From positions 1,130,961 to 1,184,619 of the forward strand of contig GL947594.1 of the NCBI GenBank assembly GCA_000218705.1: a stretch of 53,659 nt of DNA, given 5' to 3'. The notes beneath the pieces are model-generated. The model saw only the letters and a list, made by a program, of their open reading frames with translations, ran no database searches and was not told the DNA's origin. The DNA is from Prochlorococcus marinus bv. HNLC1. GTDB lineage: Bacteria; Cyanobacteriota; Cyanobacteriia; PCC-6307; Cyanobiaceae. The translations under genes and the position numbers were made by a program. Shown piece after piece: positions 39,121 to 49,716 of this stretch (position 1 is the stretch's first letter; each line of letters opens with the position of its first letter).

Positions 39121-40502
39121 TTATTTAGAGTTTAATAATGACCATAAATTATGACAATCACCTGCACCCATATTTAATATTAAATCTCCTCTATTTGTTA
39201 AATCAAAAAAATTTTTTGCCACTTCATAATTATTATCTAGAAATTTAACATTTTTATTTAATTTATATATTTTATCTGCAATAATTTGAGAATTTATATT
39301 ATTTAACTCGTTCTCTCCTGCACTAAAAATATTTGTTATTATTATGTAATCAGCTTTAGAAAGTTCTTCGATAAATTGATTTATAAATTTATTTATTCTA
39401 CTATATCTATGAGGTTGAAAGACTATAACAAGTCTATTTATATTATTATCTTTTTTCTTTATAAATAGTCTAGCTAACTCAATAGTTGCTTTAATTTCAT
39501 TAGGGTGATGTCCATAATCATCAATTATTTTCCTTCCTGAGATCTCGCCTCTTAAATCAAATCTTTTGCGAGGTAATTGTAAGGACTGGATATTTTTTAA
39601 AATGCAATTAATGTCTATATTTATAATACGACATGCTGAAATTGCGGCAGTTATGTTTGACAGATTATGTATTCCAGGTATGGGAATTTTTAGTCTTGTA
39701 ATTACTTTCCCTTTTTCGTAATAATCTGCAATTGTATATTCTGGATCAAATTTTTTTGAAATCATTGCAAAATCTACATTATTAGTTTTTTTAATAGACC
39801 ATGTATAGTCTGAGGTAATATTTTTTTTTGAAACCTCGCAATCATCATTTGTTAATAAAATTTTTGAATTTGATCCAAATTCACAAAGTGATGTTATTAG
39901 CTCATTTATATTTAAATAATAATCACAGTGATCAAAATCAATGTTATTTATAATCCCTAAATAAGGTCTATATTTAGAGATTGTCCCATCTGATTCATCA
40001 ATTTCTGCTATAAGATAGGTACTATTTTTTATTATTGAATTTGACTCATATCGCGGAATAATCCCGCCTACTATTGATGAGGTATCTTTAGTACATAAAT
40101 CTATTAAGGTTGTCAAGAAAGTGCTTGTTGAAGTTTTACCATGAGATCCTGCAACTGCTATTGATTTAAAAGATTTCATTATCAAAGATAAGATCTCTGA
40201 TCTATGCTTTATTGTTAGTTGTGATCAAGGCAATAATTTAATTCCTTATTTTTATTATTTATTGCAGAGCTTATAACGATTGTGATCTTTTTATTATGGA
40301 ATTTTTTCTTGATTAAATCTATATTTTTAGGTTGTTGTGTGTTAAATACAATTCCTCCATTCTTTGATATTTCCATTAATCGATCATTTTTGGTAATATC
40401 AGATCCTGATACAGAGAATCCCTTTTTTAAGAGCGCTAAAGCAATCCCTGACATGCCTATACCACCTAAGCCAATAAAGTGATAATGATCTTTATTAAAC
40501 AA
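39121..40502 (-). CDS. murC: UDP-N-acetylmuramate-L-alanine ligase, frame-disrupted
   Basis: Adds L-Ala to UDP-MurNAc using ATP. N-terminal Rossmann-like domain with [16 protein letters not shown] (residues 10-25); the ATP P-loop is [14 protein letters not shown]. The frame breaks near 40217, where one missing base separates ELNYCLDHN from [17 protein letters not shown]; corrected length about 461 aa, normal. The central and C-terminal Mur-ligase domains ([10 protein letters not shown]) are intact. Together with murB and mraY it supplies peptidoglycan precursors. Confidence 0.95.
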
Positions 40503-40622
40503 TTTATTTTAAATGATTCTTTAAACTTCAGATTTAAGATAACTTCCAACAAACTATTTGGCTTTTAAATTTTACAAATATGGACTTAAATATAAATTTG
40601 AATTAATACAATTATCGTTTTT

Positions 40623-40652
40623 TTGCTTAACAAAACAAAAAATACCTACGAT
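40623..40652 (+). promoter_or_regulatory. Possible gap2 promoter
   Basis: TTGCTT (40623-40628) and TACGAT (40647-40652) are separated by 18 nt and lie 55 nt upstream of the gap2 ATG. A second candidate -10, TATGAT, is at 40669-40674. Sequence match only. Confidence 0.3.
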
Positions 40653-40706
40653 ATTGCAAATTTTTCAGTATGATCAGCAGCTTAGGTTCCAATTAGAAAT
40701 TATTTT

Positions 40707-41729
40707 ATGACTTTGCGAGTTGCGATTAATGGGTTCGGTAGAATCGGTAGAAATTTCATGCGTTGTTGGCTCAGTAGGGGCGCATATACCAACATTGAAG
40801 TTGTTGGTATTAACGTAACCTCTGATCCAAAAACAAATGCTCATCTTCTTAAATATGACTCCGTTCTAGGAGCTCTAGAAGATGTAGATATTAAATATAC
40901 AGATGATACCTTTATCATCAACAATAAAACTATCAAATGCTTTTCAGATAGAAATATTTTGAATTTGCCTTGGAAAGATTGGGGCGTTGACTTGGTTATT
41001 GAATCTACTGGTGTATTTAATACTGATGTTGCTGCAAGTAAACATCTTGAAGTTGGAGCTAAGAAAGTTATATTAACTGCTCCTGGGAAAGGTGATGGAG
41101 TTGGCACCTACGTTGTTGGAGTTAACGCAGATACTTATAATCACAATGATTTTGATATTTTAAGCAACGCTAGTTGCACCACAAATTGCTTAGCTCCAGT
41201 TGTAAAAGTCCTTGATCAAAATTTTGGTATAAATAAAGGCTTAATGACAACTATTCATAGTTATACTGGCGATCAGAGGATTTTAGATAATAGCCATAGA
41301 GATCTTAGAAGGGCTAGAGCTGCAGCTACTAATATCGTTCCTACCTCTACTGGTGCTGCAAAAGCTGTGGCTCTAGTTTATCCAGAAATGAAAGGTAAAT
41401 TAACTGGAATTGCTATGCGAGTTCCTACTCCAAATGTTTCTGCTGTTGATTTTGTTTTTGAATCCTCTAGAGCAGTTACGACTGAAGAAGTTAATAATGT
41501 GCTTAAAGAAGCATCCATTAATGGAATGAAAGGTATTATTAAATATGGAGACCTTCCATTGGTTTCTAGTGATTATGCAGGAACAAATGAATCTTCAATT
41601 GTTGATAGTGATCTTACTATGACTATTGGAGATAACCTTGTAAAGGTTTTGGCATGGTATGACAACGAATGGGGTTATAGTCAGAGAGTTGTTGATTTAG
41701 CAGAAATTGTTGCTGAAAAGTGGCAATGA
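40707..41729 (+). CDS. gap2: Glyceraldehyde-3-phosphate dehydrogenase (Gap2 type)
   Basis: 340 aa. NAD(P) site [15 protein letters not shown] at the N-terminus; the catalytic cysteine in [12 protein letters not shown] and the histidine partner in [10 protein letters not shown]. By this context and the order known in Prochlorococcus it is the Calvin-cycle Gap2 that uses NADPH, which is inference. It runs divergently from murC and convergently with thiL (1-nt gap). Confidence 0.96.
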   Translation: MTLRVAINGFGRIGRNFMRCWLSRGAYTNIEVVGINVTSDPKTNAHLLKYDSVLGALEDVDIKYTDDTFIINNKTIKCFSDRNILNLPWKDWGVDLVIESTGVFNTDVAASKHLEVGAKKVILTAPGKGDGVGTYVVGVNADTYNHNDFDILSNASCTTNCLAPVVKVLDQNFGINKGLMTTIHSYTGDQRILDNSHRDLRRARAAATNIVPTSTGAAKAVALVYPEMKGKLTGIAMRVPTPNVSAVDFVFESSRAVTTEEVNNVLKEASINGMKGIIKYGDLPLVSSDYAGTNESSIVDSDLTMTIGDNLVKVLAWYDNEWGYSQRVVDLAEIVAEKWQ

Positions 41730-41730
41730 T

Positions 41731-42717
41731 TTAGAAGTGAGAGTATGAATTATTATACAAATTATTTTTATTTGGATAATTTTTGATTTCTACATTTGGG
41801 CTTCCTTGTGTAAAGTATCCTATCTCTGTTATATCTTTGTCCATTTGTATTAATTTACTAGCCCAATCCCTTGGGAGTGAAATTAATAGTTCATAATCCT
41901 CTCCTCCAAAAAAATAATGTTGGTCCCATGTTTCACCATCTGGCCAATTATTATTTTTTGGAATTTTTTGATAATCAATTACAGCTTTGCATTTACTTTC
42001 TTTAGATAAATCAAAAATTGCTTGATAAAAACCGTCGCTACTATCAGTACATCCAATCTCTTTTTTCATAAAAAATTCACTTGAAAGTAAAATTTTTTTT
42101 AAGGTCTGGTGCTTGGGTGTTGGCCTGCAAAATGCATTTATAGATTGATCAATTAATTTTTTGCCTAGATTCAAATCTTCTTTTTTTATTTGATTTGCCT
42201 TTATTAGCAAACCAAGTTTGCTTAATCCATGAATACCCGTTGTAAGTAATATTTCTCCAGGTTTACATGCATTTCTTCGGAGTTTAAGTTTACTTTGTAA
42301 TCCAATAGCAGTTATGGAGATCATTTTGTTTTCTCCTCTTGAGCAATCTCCTCCTAATATGGAACCTCCAAATTTATTTAATGCTTCACTAAAACCCTCA
42401 TATAGCTCTTTAACCCATTTCCATTCAGTATTGGGGGTAAGGACTAATCCAATGTTTACACCAATAAATTCTATGCATCCACTAGAAACTAAATCTGAGT
42501 AATTTGTTGTAATTGCCTTCCATCCAAGATCTCTAGGAGAAATTATTTTGTAATTAAAATGAGTATTCTCAACCATTAAATCAGTATTTATTAATAAATC
42601 TTCTCTTTTGGTTTTTATTAATGCACAGTCATCTGAAGCTTGATTGGTTGGCATATATTCTGCGACTCTTCTTATTAATTCTTTTTCTCCAATATCTTTA
42701 ATTATTTCATTATGCAT
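41731..42717 (-). CDS. thiL: Thiamine-monophosphate kinase
   Basis: 328 aa; phosphorylates TMP to TPP. Motifs DDCALI, NTDLMVENTHF, GGDCSRG and a DSSDGF metal-binding segment; late segment HYFFGGEDYELL. AIRS-type fold, related to PurL. Starts overlapping the end of the cyclophilin gene by 8 nt on the same strand. Confidence 0.94.
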   Translation of the reverse strand: MHNEIIKDIGEKELIRRVAEYMPTNQASDDCALIKTKREDLLINTDLMVENTHFNYKIISPRDLGWKAITTNYSDLVSSGCIEFIGVNIGLVLTPNTEWKWVKELYEGFSEALNKFGGSILGGDCSRGENKMISITAIGLQSKLKLRRNACKPGEILLTTGIHGLSKLGLLIKANQIKKEDLNLGKKLIDQSINAFCRPTPKHQTLKKILLSSEFFMKKEIGCTDSSDGFYQAIFDLSKESKCKAVIDYQKIPKNNNWPDGETWDQHYFFGGEDYELLISLPRDWASKLIQMDKDITEIGYFTQGSPNVEIKNYPNKNNLYNNSYSHF

Positions 42718-43810
42718 GTGCTTTTAAATTTTCTTCTCCTGCAATTATTTCTATAGAAATAATCTTATCATCCATATTAAGCTCCTCTAGAATATCGGCA
42801 CCATTAACAACATATCCAAAAGCGGCGTTTCGACCATCGATTAAGTTTCTTCCTGCAGGATTAAGTTCTGCTTCATAAAGAAAAAAGAAAAATTGTGAAG
42901 ATCCATCATTGACTGCTTCGTTTGAATGGGACCAGCCTAATGTTCCCAATGTGGCAAATGGTAATGTGGGTGTTTCAGTGTAAAAACCTAAATCTTCAAA
43001 GGTCTCATTGTAAAATGTTTCTGGCTCTCCAGGAACTCTGATCTCCAAGGGCACATGTCTTTCTTTATTTGTCTCTGGATCGATATAGCCAATATCATCT
43101 CCCTTTGGATCGCCTGTTTGTAAAACAAAAAACTCTTCAGCTCTATTAATTGGCAAATCATTGTAAAAGTTTTTGCTTACTAGGTCTATAAATGCGCCTC
43201 CAGTAAGTGGTGCATTATAGCCGTCTATTATTGCTTCCATAGTTCCTTTAGTAGTGTTAATTTGGACATTTGCTCTTCCTAGTAATCTAGGTAGATCATC
43301 AAACTCGCTAGGAATTGTGTAAGGAAATTTATTTGGTAAGAAAAATTTTTCTAATTCTCCAATCTTTTCAAGAGCTTCCTTACGAACATTTATGAAAGCA
43401 TACTTGTCTTTAATTTTTGCTGTATCTGCAAGATTATCTAAATCTGTTTTGAGATCACTTAAGGTATTTTCTGCGATAGTTTTATTTTCATTTGCTATTT
43501 TTTCTAAAATAGAATAATTATATTTTTTAAAAAGAGATTGACATTTTGTAACAGTTTTCGTTAAAGCAGGCCATCTTCCTCCTCTCACTAGATCGCTTGT
43601 GTCTTCCAGCCGATGCTGGATGTCTTGAAGTTCTAACTGCTTGATGGGTAAAGAGTTTCTCAAAATAGCATTTGGGTCTTTAACTGCATTTCCATTAGGT
43701 AAATCAGCAAAAACCGCAATAGGATTTATAAAGAATATTTGAATAAAGATAATTAATACAAAAAAATAATTTTTGTTCAAATTTGATAAAAATTTTTGCA
43801 TAGGACTCAA
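42710..43810 (-). CDS. Lumenal/periplasmic cyclophilin-type peptidyl-prolyl isomerase (TLP40-like)
   Basis: 366 aa. Signal peptide ([25 protein letters not shown]), then a helical region of about 120 residues ([25 protein letters not shown]) and a C-terminal cyclophilin domain with [28 protein letters not shown] and [15 protein letters not shown]. Overall order resembles the plant thylakoid-lumen protein TLP40. Start may be at the Met two codons downstream. It heads a small operon with thiL and is divergent from efp. Confidence 0.9.
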   Translation of the reverse strand: MSPMQKFLSNLNKNYFFVLIIFIQIFFINPIAVFADLPNGNAVKDPNAILRNSLPIKQLELQDIQHRLEDTSDLVRGGRWPALTKTVTKCQSLFKKYNYSILEKIANENKTIAENTLSDLKTDLDNLADTAKIKDKYAFINVRKEALEKIGELEKFFLPNKFPYTIPSEFDDLPRLLGRANVQINTTKGTMEAIIDGYNAPLTGGAFIDLVSKNFYNDLPINRAEEFFVLQTGDPKGDDIGYIDPETNKERHVPLEIRVPGEPETFYNETFEDLGFYTETPTLPFATLGTLGWSHSNEAVNDGSSQFFFFLYEAELNPAGRNLIDGRNAAFGYVVNGADILEELNMDDKIISIEIIAGEENLKAHA

Positions 43811-43844
43811 ACAGGTTTATGATCTCTGGGTATGTAATACAGGA

Positions 43845-44405
43845 ATGATTTCCAGTAACGATTTTCGCACAGGTACTACCATTGAAATAGATGGACAAGT
43901 TTGGCGGGTTGTAGAATTTCTACATGTAAAGCCTGGCAAGGGATCTGCTTTTGTAAGAACAAAATTAAAATCAGTTCAAAATGGGAATGTAATTGAAAAG
44001 ACATTTCGAGCTGGTGAATCTGTACAGCAGGCTATTCTAGAAAAGTCTAACCTCCAACACACATATGTGGAGTCTGGAGATTATGTTTTTATGAATATGA
44101 CAAGTTTTGAAGAAACAAGATTAACTACCGATCAGATTGGTCAAAGTTCTAAATACTTAAAAGAAGGAATGGAAGTTAACGTTGTTTCTTGGAATGGTAA
44201 AGTTTTAGAAGTCGAATTGCCTATTTCAGTGACACTTAAAGTTACAGAAACTGATCCTGGTGTAAAAGGTGATACAGCTAGTGGCGGCACGAAACCAGCT
44301 ATCTTGGAAACAGGAGCTCAAGTAATGGTTCCTTTATTTATTTCTGTTGGAGAAATGATTAGAGTTGATACCAGAAACGATAGCTATTTAGGACGGGAAA
44401 ACTAA
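43845..44405 (+). CDS. efp: Elongation factor P
   Basis: 186 aa from ATG at 43845; the frame is open further upstream but [20 protein letters not shown] is the expected EF-P start. Three OB/KOW-like domains. The modified-lysine loop is [10 protein letters not shown]. It relieves stalling at polyproline. The stop overlaps accB's ATG by one base (TAATG). Confidence 0.97.
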   Translation: MISSNDFRTGTTIEIDGQVWRVVEFLHVKPGKGSAFVRTKLKSVQNGNVIEKTFRAGESVQQAILEKSNLQHTYVESGDYVFMNMTSFEETRLTTDQIGQSSKYLKEGMEVNVVSWNGKVLEVELPISVTLKVTETDPGVKGDTASGGTKPAILETGAQVMVPLFISVGEMIRVDTRNDSYLGREN

Positions 44406-44908
44406 TGGCATTAAAATTAGATCATGATGATTTAAATCATCTAATAGAAAAGATATCTACTAGTGATATTCAAGAGTTTTATCTCGAAGGAGAAGATTTT
44501 AAACTTGAAATTAAGAGAAATTTAGCAAATAAGCATCAAATCATTCAAAGACAAGCTTCAAATGATGAGGGGAGTCAAGGTAATGATAATCAATTAACTA
44601 AAAATGATAATTTCCCCTCACCTCCTCCGGAGCCTGCACCTTCAGTGGCCCCTCCAGGGCGCTCTGACCTTCTTGATATAACTTCTCCTATGGTTGGAAC
44701 TTTTTATAGAGCTTCGGCTCCAGGAGAGGATCCTTTCGTTGAGATAGGGAGCTCAATATCTGTTGGCCAAACAATTTGTATCCTAGAAGCAATGAAACTT
44801 ATGAATGAAATTGAATCCGAATTTAATGGGGTAGTAGTTGAAGTTTTAGTGGATAATGGTACTCCTGTTGAATTTGGCCAAGTTTTAATGCGAGTGAAGA
44901 AGTCTTAG
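44405..44908 (+). CDS. accB: Biotin carboxyl carrier protein of acetyl-CoA carboxylase
   Basis: 167 aa. N-terminal helical part, a Pro/Ala/Ser linker (SPPPEPAPSVAPPG), then the biotinyl domain with EAMKLM, biotin on Lys131. It carries carboxybiotin to the carboxyltransferase for fatty-acid synthesis. Coupled to efp by a one-base stop/start overlap, and overlapping pdxA by 4 nt at the 3' end. Confidence 0.97.
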   Translation: MALKLDHDDLNHLIEKISTSDIQEFYLEGEDFKLEIKRNLANKHQIIQRQASNDEGSQGNDNQLTKNDNFPSPPPEPAPSVAPPGRSDLLDITSPMVGTFYRASAPGEDPFVEIGSSISVGQTICILEAMKLMNEIESEFNGVVVEVLVDNGTPVEFGQVLMRVKKS

Positions 44909-45906
44909 TTGATCAATAAATCATTAGCAGTTTTTATTGCTTCTATCATGCTCTGACATTGAGCGATTCCTTTTCCTGCAATATCAAACCCAGTTCCATG
45001 GTCAGGTGATGTTCTAACTATTGGTAATCCTATGGTTGTGTTTACAGAATAGTTCAATGTGATAATTTTTACTGGTATTAAACCTTGGTCATGGTAAAGA
45101 GCGAGTATGCCGTCAGGTGGATTAGTGTTATTTCCTCTCCATGCTTTTGCAGAAGAGATCCAGCAACTATCTGGAGATATTAATTCGCTTAAATTAGCCA
45201 GCGGATTTTTAATTTTCCAATCATGTATCGCTTGATTAATAAAATCAACTTCTTCAGTTCCTAAGATACCTTCTTCTCCTGCATGCGGATTTAATCCTGC
45301 AACATGTATGTTGGGCTTATCTTTGAATTTATTGCAGAACTTATAAAGTAAATCTAATTTTGAATTTATTAAATTTTTATCTAGTTTATATGGCACCTCT
45401 CTGATTGGAATATGAGTGGTAGCTAAAAGTGTATTAAATCGCCATCCTGTAAATGGAGATTTGGCAGTAAATAGCATTCCAACATTTGGAGAGTCGCAAC
45501 TTTCAGATAATAATTCTGTTTGCCCAGAATAATTATGTCCCGCTGAATTCCATAGTTTTTTGCAAATAGGGCTGGTTACTAAAGCAGAATTTGGTGACTT
45601 TTTAACAATTTCAATAGCATGTTTTAGATATAAGAAGCTTGCATTGCCAGTATCATTTGAAGGTTCTTTTACATTCTTAACAGAGATTTTTAAGTCTTCT
45701 ATAGCTAATTGATTAGGATCTACAATATTTTCTATACCTAGCGATCTAAGAAATAAATATTTAGATATGAGATTTTTCTTATTTCCAACTATAAGTATAT
45801 TAATTTTTTTAGGTATTTCTCTTGAAGCTAATGCTTTTAAAATAATTTCAGGCCCAACTCCAGCTTCATCTCCAACTGTTATAACTATTTTTGGATTATT
45901 TTTCAT
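44905..45906 (-). CDS. pdxA: 4-hydroxythreonine-4-phosphate dehydrogenase
   Basis: 333 aa; metal- and NAD-dependent step of PLP synthesis. Motifs: VITVGDEAGVGPEI at the N-terminus, HNYSGQTELLSE with metal-binding histidine, GLNPHAGEEG, YHDQGLIPVK and RTSPDHGTGFDIAGKG. Pairs with the PLP enzymes thrC and the aminotransferase only in a general way. Confidence 0.95.
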   Translation of the reverse strand: MKNNPKIVITVGDEAGVGPEIILKALASREIPKKINILIVGNKKNLISKYLFLRSLGIENIVDPNQLAIEDLKISVKNVKEPSNDTGNASFLYLKHAIEIVKKSPNSALVTSPICKKLWNSAGHNYSGQTELLSESCDSPNVGMLFTAKSPFTGWRFNTLLATTHIPIREVPYKLDKNLINSKLDLLYKFCNKFKDKPNIHVAGLNPHAGEEGILGTEEVDFINQAIHDWKIKNPLANLSELISPDSCWISSAKAWRGNNTNPPDGILALYHDQGLIPVKIITLNYSVNTTIGLPIVRTSPDHGTGFDIAGKGIAQCQSMIEAIKTANDLLIN

Positions 45907-45934
45907 ATGGTTATTTTTATAAATGAATATTATC

Positions 45935-46855
45935 CTAATTATTAATTTTGTAGAGTATTTTTCTTAGATTCTTTTCTTTGATTATTTCAAGGCAACTTTT
46001 TAGACCAGATTTGTAATTTTTGTGTATAAGTTTGTATCCTAAATCTTTACAGAGTAATGTGTTGGATACTCTTCTATTTTCTTCCCAAAATGATAAGGCA
46101 ATAGGAGAAAGTAATTTCTTTGCATCATCAAAATTCATTGGTTTCGGCATTTTTAATCCTAATAATTTATAACTATGCTCTATTACTTCAATTTGAGAAC
46201 TAGGATAATTATCCGCAATATTTATTATTTGCTTAAAGTTTTCATTATTAATTTTTAATAATAAATATAGGATTGCGTTAGCTATATCTGCGACATGAAT
46301 TCTTGAAAATACTTGATTTGGTTTGTGAATAACTTTTATGTTCTTTTTAAATATTGATTCGAATGTTGATCGTCCTGGTCCATAAATTCCAGGTAGTCTA
46401 AAAATTTGTATTGGTAAATTTGAATCAAGCCAGCTTCTTTCACATTGTAATCTTCTTTTGCTTCTATCTTGCAAGGGTTTAACAGGGTCTTTTTCTGTGA
46501 CCCATTCGCCAAATGTATTACCATAAACGCCAGTGGTTGATAGATAACCTACCCACTCTAAATCAAGACTTTTTAATTTATTATGGAGACGTGATAATAC
46601 GGGATCTTTCCCACTCTTGTCAGGAGGGATACAGCTTAAAACATGAGTAGTCCCATCAAAAATGTGTTCAGGTGGTAATACGCTAGATAGGCTATCAAAA
46701 ACAAAACTTGTAGTATCTTTTTGGATTTGTCTAGAGCTCGTTAATGCTTCGCATCCTAAATTCCTAATTTCATTTGCAATGAATTGACCGCTGAAACCTC
46801 CTCCAAATATTATGAATTTCTTTTCTTTTAACGAATTTCTTGCAAAATTTGCCAT
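45935..46855 (-). CDS. SDR-family nucleoside-diphosphate-sugar epimerase-like protein (YeeZ-like)
   Basis: 306 aa. The Rossmann motif FIIFGGGFSGQFIANEI is at the N-terminus, with YLSTTGVYGNTFGEWVTE and the active-site YGNT-type region; RLPGIYGPGRS follows. Distantly like YeeZ. Substrate unknown. It shares a strand with pdxA, 28 nt upstream of it. Confidence 0.88.
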   Translation of the reverse strand: MANFARNSLKEKKFIIFGGGFSGQFIANEIRNLGCEALTSSRQIQKDTTSFVFDSLSSVLPPEHIFDGTTHVLSCIPPDKSGKDPVLSRLHNKLKSLDLEWVGYLSTTGVYGNTFGEWVTEKDPVKPLQDRSKRRLQCERSWLDSNLPIQIFRLPGIYGPGRSTFESIFKKNIKVIHKPNQVFSRIHVADIANAILYLLLKINNENFKQIINIADNYPSSQIEVIEHSYKLLGLKMPKPMNFDDAKKLLSPIALSFWEENRRVSNTLLCKDLGYKLIHKNYKSGLKSCLEIIKEKNLRKILYKINN

Positions 46856-46888
46856 ATAAGATTATAACTAGTACAAGTGTATTATTAA

Positions 46889-47128
46889 ATGATGAAGACT
46901 TTGGTAAAGCCTCTGGCGAAATTAAATACAGAAATTTATCTTAACCAGTCATATCCACAAAATAGACTAAAAAGTCATAGTCTTCAATATAGAAAATTTC
47001 ACATAAAATGGAAATTTTTACTATTAACAATGTCATTTTTTACTTTTATTGCTTTTCCTGATTCACCTGAAATTGAAGGAAATATTTGTAATAAATTTTA
47101 TAGTGAAGAAGCCTGTAATATTTGGTAG
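46889..47128 (+). CDS. Small single-helix protein with conserved Cys-rich end
   Basis: 79 aa: a polar, basic N-terminal half, one hydrophobic segment (KFLLLTMSFFTFIAFP) and an end with two cysteines (EGNICNKFYSEEACNIW). The tail is probably outside the membrane and might form a disulfide; function unknown to me. Convergent with the HNH gene, touching its stop. Confidence 0.65.
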   Translation: MMKTLVKPLAKLNTEIYLNQSYPQNRLKSHSLQYRKFHIKWKFLLLTMSFFTFIAFPDSPEIEGNICNKFYSEEACNIW

Positions 47129-47530
47129 TTAAGCTGCATTATATTCGATTATATTTTTCTCAACAATTTTAGCTTTATTTTCTTTCTCAGGATTTGCCCA
47201 TTGTAATAATCTTACAGCAAGCCTTATATCTCCATCCATCCATGCTCTTAATGCCATTGCTCTTCTTGGGTCATAAAACTTTTGTCCTCGATACCAATAA
47301 AATGCCTCGTTATTTGACTTATCTCCATTGCAAGCAAGGCAAGCTGGAACGCAATTCTCAGTAGTACTTAAACCTCCTTTACTTCTTGGTAGTATATGAT
47401 CTATAGACTCTGATGTATTTCCACAATAAATACAACTTTTTTTTGTAAATTTATGAATAGATTGTCTCCATTGTCTGAATTTTAATTTAGGACATAAATC
47501 CTCTAAATACACTGCATCATTAATATGCAT
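47129..47530 (-). CDS. Small HNH endonuclease-family protein
   Basis: 133 aa. CIYCGNTSESIDHILPRSKGG...ENCVPACLACNGDKSNNEAFYWY: zinc pairs CxxC and CxxC frame the HNH core DHILPRSKGG...N. The remainder (PRRAMALRAWMDGDIRLAVRLLQWA) is helical. Widespread in cyanobacteria as a stand-alone protein; no restriction or intron partner is visible, so host role is unknown. Confidence 0.9.
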   Translation of the reverse strand: MHINDAVYLEDLCPKLKFRQWRQSIHKFTKKSCIYCGNTSESIDHILPRSKGGLSTTENCVPACLACNGDKSNNEAFYWYRGQKFYDPRRAMALRAWMDGDIRLAVRLLQWANPEKENKAKIVEKNIIEYNAA

Positions 47531-47656
47531 TCAGTTTATTTTATTTAAATAAATAATGGCTCACTATGCTAAAAAGTCAATATTTTAAATATTATTATTT
47601 AATAGTAATTACCTGATTAAATTATTATTTTGTATACAAATATACTTTTATTTACT

Positions 47657-48109
47657 TTAGTAGTCATATCGATCAAATGATTCTTCAGAAATGCTTTCAT
47701 TATCTTCTTCTATAAGATCTTCAATTTTTTTTCGTCTATTTTCTTCCTCATTAGCTTCTTTTTTCTTTTCTATTTCTTCTTTTTTTAATTTTCTTTGTAG
47801 TTCTCTATCAGGATAAAGTTTATCTAAGTACTCTACGCAACCGCTGAATTTATCTTTTTCTCTTACTACAGTTTCAATGATTTGAGCTGCAGCTTGTTTA
47901 GGAGATGTTTTAAAAAAACCACCTTTTTGTCTTTTAATATAACTATAAGCTGCTTCCCAACTACTCTCATGGTCATTACCTCCATCTCTCATTGTACAAA
48001 AAATTTCTGCTCCAAATGATCCTGCTAATACTTTTGGAGTAAGTAATGAAAAATTAGTAATAAATCCAAGTAATAAAAAAAATATTTTTAAATCTTTAAT
48101 AGTTAACAT
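47657..48109 (-). CDS. Exported hypothetical protein with charged C-terminus
   Basis: 150 aa with a signal peptide (MLTIKDLKIFFLLLGFITNFSLL...VLAGS), a conserved-looking core (GAEIFCTMRDGGNDHESSWEAAY and SPKQAAAQIIETVV...CVEYLD) with two cysteines, and a Glu/Lys/Arg coiled tail (KKEEIEKKKEANEEENRRKKIEDL). Similar proteins occur in marine picocyanobacteria (possibly DUF6554, from memory). No function known. Confidence 0.75.
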   Translation of the reverse strand: MLTIKDLKIFFLLLGFITNFSLLTPKVLAGSFGAEIFCTMRDGGNDHESSWEAAYSYIKRQKGGFFKTSPKQAAAQIIETVVREKDKFSGCVEYLDKLYPDRELQRKLKKEEIEKKKEANEEENRRKKIEDLIEEDNESISEESFDRYDY

Positions 48110-48307
48110 GCAATGAAAACAAGACTTTATTAAAAAATATCTTTTATTTCAATATTGTCTATAGCTTTTTAAGAATTTATAGTTGATTTTTTAATATTTA
48201 ATAACAAGGTGATAATTTGAATTGTTTAAAAGATTTCTTGTTAATTCCAAAATCTTAATAATTATATTGCTGCAAAAAGTACCATTGACTTGGCATAATA
48301 TTAAAAA
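48110..48307. other. Divergent intergenic region, no gene seen
   Basis: A 198-nt A/T-rich gap between two divergent small genes. Contains TTGACT (48286-48291) and CATAAT (48294-48299) too close together to be a standard promoter pair. No ORF, tRNA or hairpin of note. Confidence 0.6.
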
Positions 48308-48517
48308 ATGAAAATTGTTATGTCATCTAAAATTTCTTACAAAGGCAAGAACAGTCACATTAAAAAAAGGTTTTCTTTTATAGAAGGTGGTCATCAATTA
48401 GAAAAACTCGAATTTGCTTTGGCTGTAGCTCAAACGAAAGGTGAAGGTAGGAAATCTGAAATTTTGAAAAAAAAGATTGTAGAGCTTGGGGGTAACGTTG
48501 AAGAACCTGGAACTTAA
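48308..48517 (+). CDS. Small basic hypothetical protein
   Basis: 69 aa, very Lys/Arg-rich with MKIVMSSKISYKGKNSHIKKRFSFIEGGHQLEKLEFAL and a GNVEEPGT end; the start might be the second Met (MSSKISYK). No signal or membrane helix. Convergent with the aminotransferase gene with one base between. Position and composition fit a small conserved Prochlorococcus protein; function unknown. Confidence 0.65.
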   Translation: MKIVMSSKISYKGKNSHIKKRFSFIEGGHQLEKLEFALAVAQTKGEGRKSEILKKKIVELGGNVEEPGT

Positions 48518-48518
48518 T

Positions 48519-49680
48519 TTATTTTTCTAAATGTTTTTTTGCTTCAACTAATGCTTGTCCAATATCATTCTCATTAACAATATTTTTTTCGTAAAGAGTT
48601 AGACCAATAGCTGTAATAACAGAAATAATATCTCGGTCATTTATATAACCTAAATGTCCGACTCTAAAAATTTTTCCTTTTAAATGATCTTGTCCACCTG
48701 CTAATTGAATCCCATATTTATCTTGTATTGATTTTCTAAAAGATTCAGCGTCAAAATTTTGAGTTTCAATTGCTGTTATGGATGGACTAAGAGACTCTTT
48801 ACTAGCAAATAATTTTAGGTTTAATTTTTTAGCAGCTTCTGAAATCGCTAGTTTATGTCTTTCATGTTTTTGAAAAATATTTTCTAATCCTTCATCTTTC
48901 ATCATTCTTAATGCTTCATCCAAAGCAAACATTAAATTAACTGAAGGAGTAAAAGGATTGCTATTATTTATAAGACTTTTTTTGTAGGATTTTAAATCTA
49001 AATAAAATTTTGGTAAGTTTGATAATTCATTTGCTCTCCAAGCTTTATCACTCATAGAAATAAAGCTTAATCCTGGAGGGATCATATATCCTTTCTGAGA
49101 TCCTGAAGCGACAATGTCTAATTCCCATTCATCGGTGGGAACATTAAATGCACCTATGCTTGTGACACAATCAATTATTGATAAAGCCTGTTTTATGATT
49201 TCTTATATATTTACTAATAGTTTTTAAGTCATTAATTACTCCTGTTGAGGTCTCTGAGTGGGTCAAAATCACTGCTTTAATATCTTTATTAAAATCATTT
49301 TCTAAAATATCTTTGAACTTTTCAGGATCTAACGGCTTTCCCCATTCAGCATTTATTTGTATTACTTCTAAACCAAATTCTTCTGCTACTTTTACCCATC
49401 TTTGCCCAAACTTTCCATTTTCCCCACAAATAACTTTATCTCCTTTGCTTAGTGTATTTATGATGCCAGCCTCCATAGCTGCTGTTCCACTCCCAGTAAT
49501 TGTTAAAATTTCATTTTTTGTTTGATGAAGCCACTGTAAATTTTCAGTTGTAGATTTAACAATGTTTTGAAAATCTTTGCTTCTGTGACCAATAGGATGT
49601 CTTCCTAATGCTTCTAAAACTCTTTCAGGGACTGGTGTTGGTCCGGGAATCATGAGTGATAATTTTTTTTGTATGGCCAC
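48519..49680 (-). CDS. Serine-pyruvate/alanine-glyoxylate aminotransferase, frame-disrupted
   Basis: Class V PLP aminotransferase of photorespiratory glycine/serine metabolism. N-terminal MIPGPTPVPERVLEALGRHPIGHRSKDF, GSGTAAMEAGI, HSETSTGVIND; the PLP lysine is in VASGSQKGYMIPPGLSF. The frame breaks at an A4 run (plus-strand T4 at 49191-49194) where A3 would join KYIRNHK to QALSIIDCVTSIGAFNVP. Restored length is about 387 aa. The 85 nt between the two open halves are coding once corrected. Confidence 0.94.
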
Positions 49681-49716
49681 TTTTTAATAAATAGGTCATT
49701 CTAAGAGTAGTTCTCA

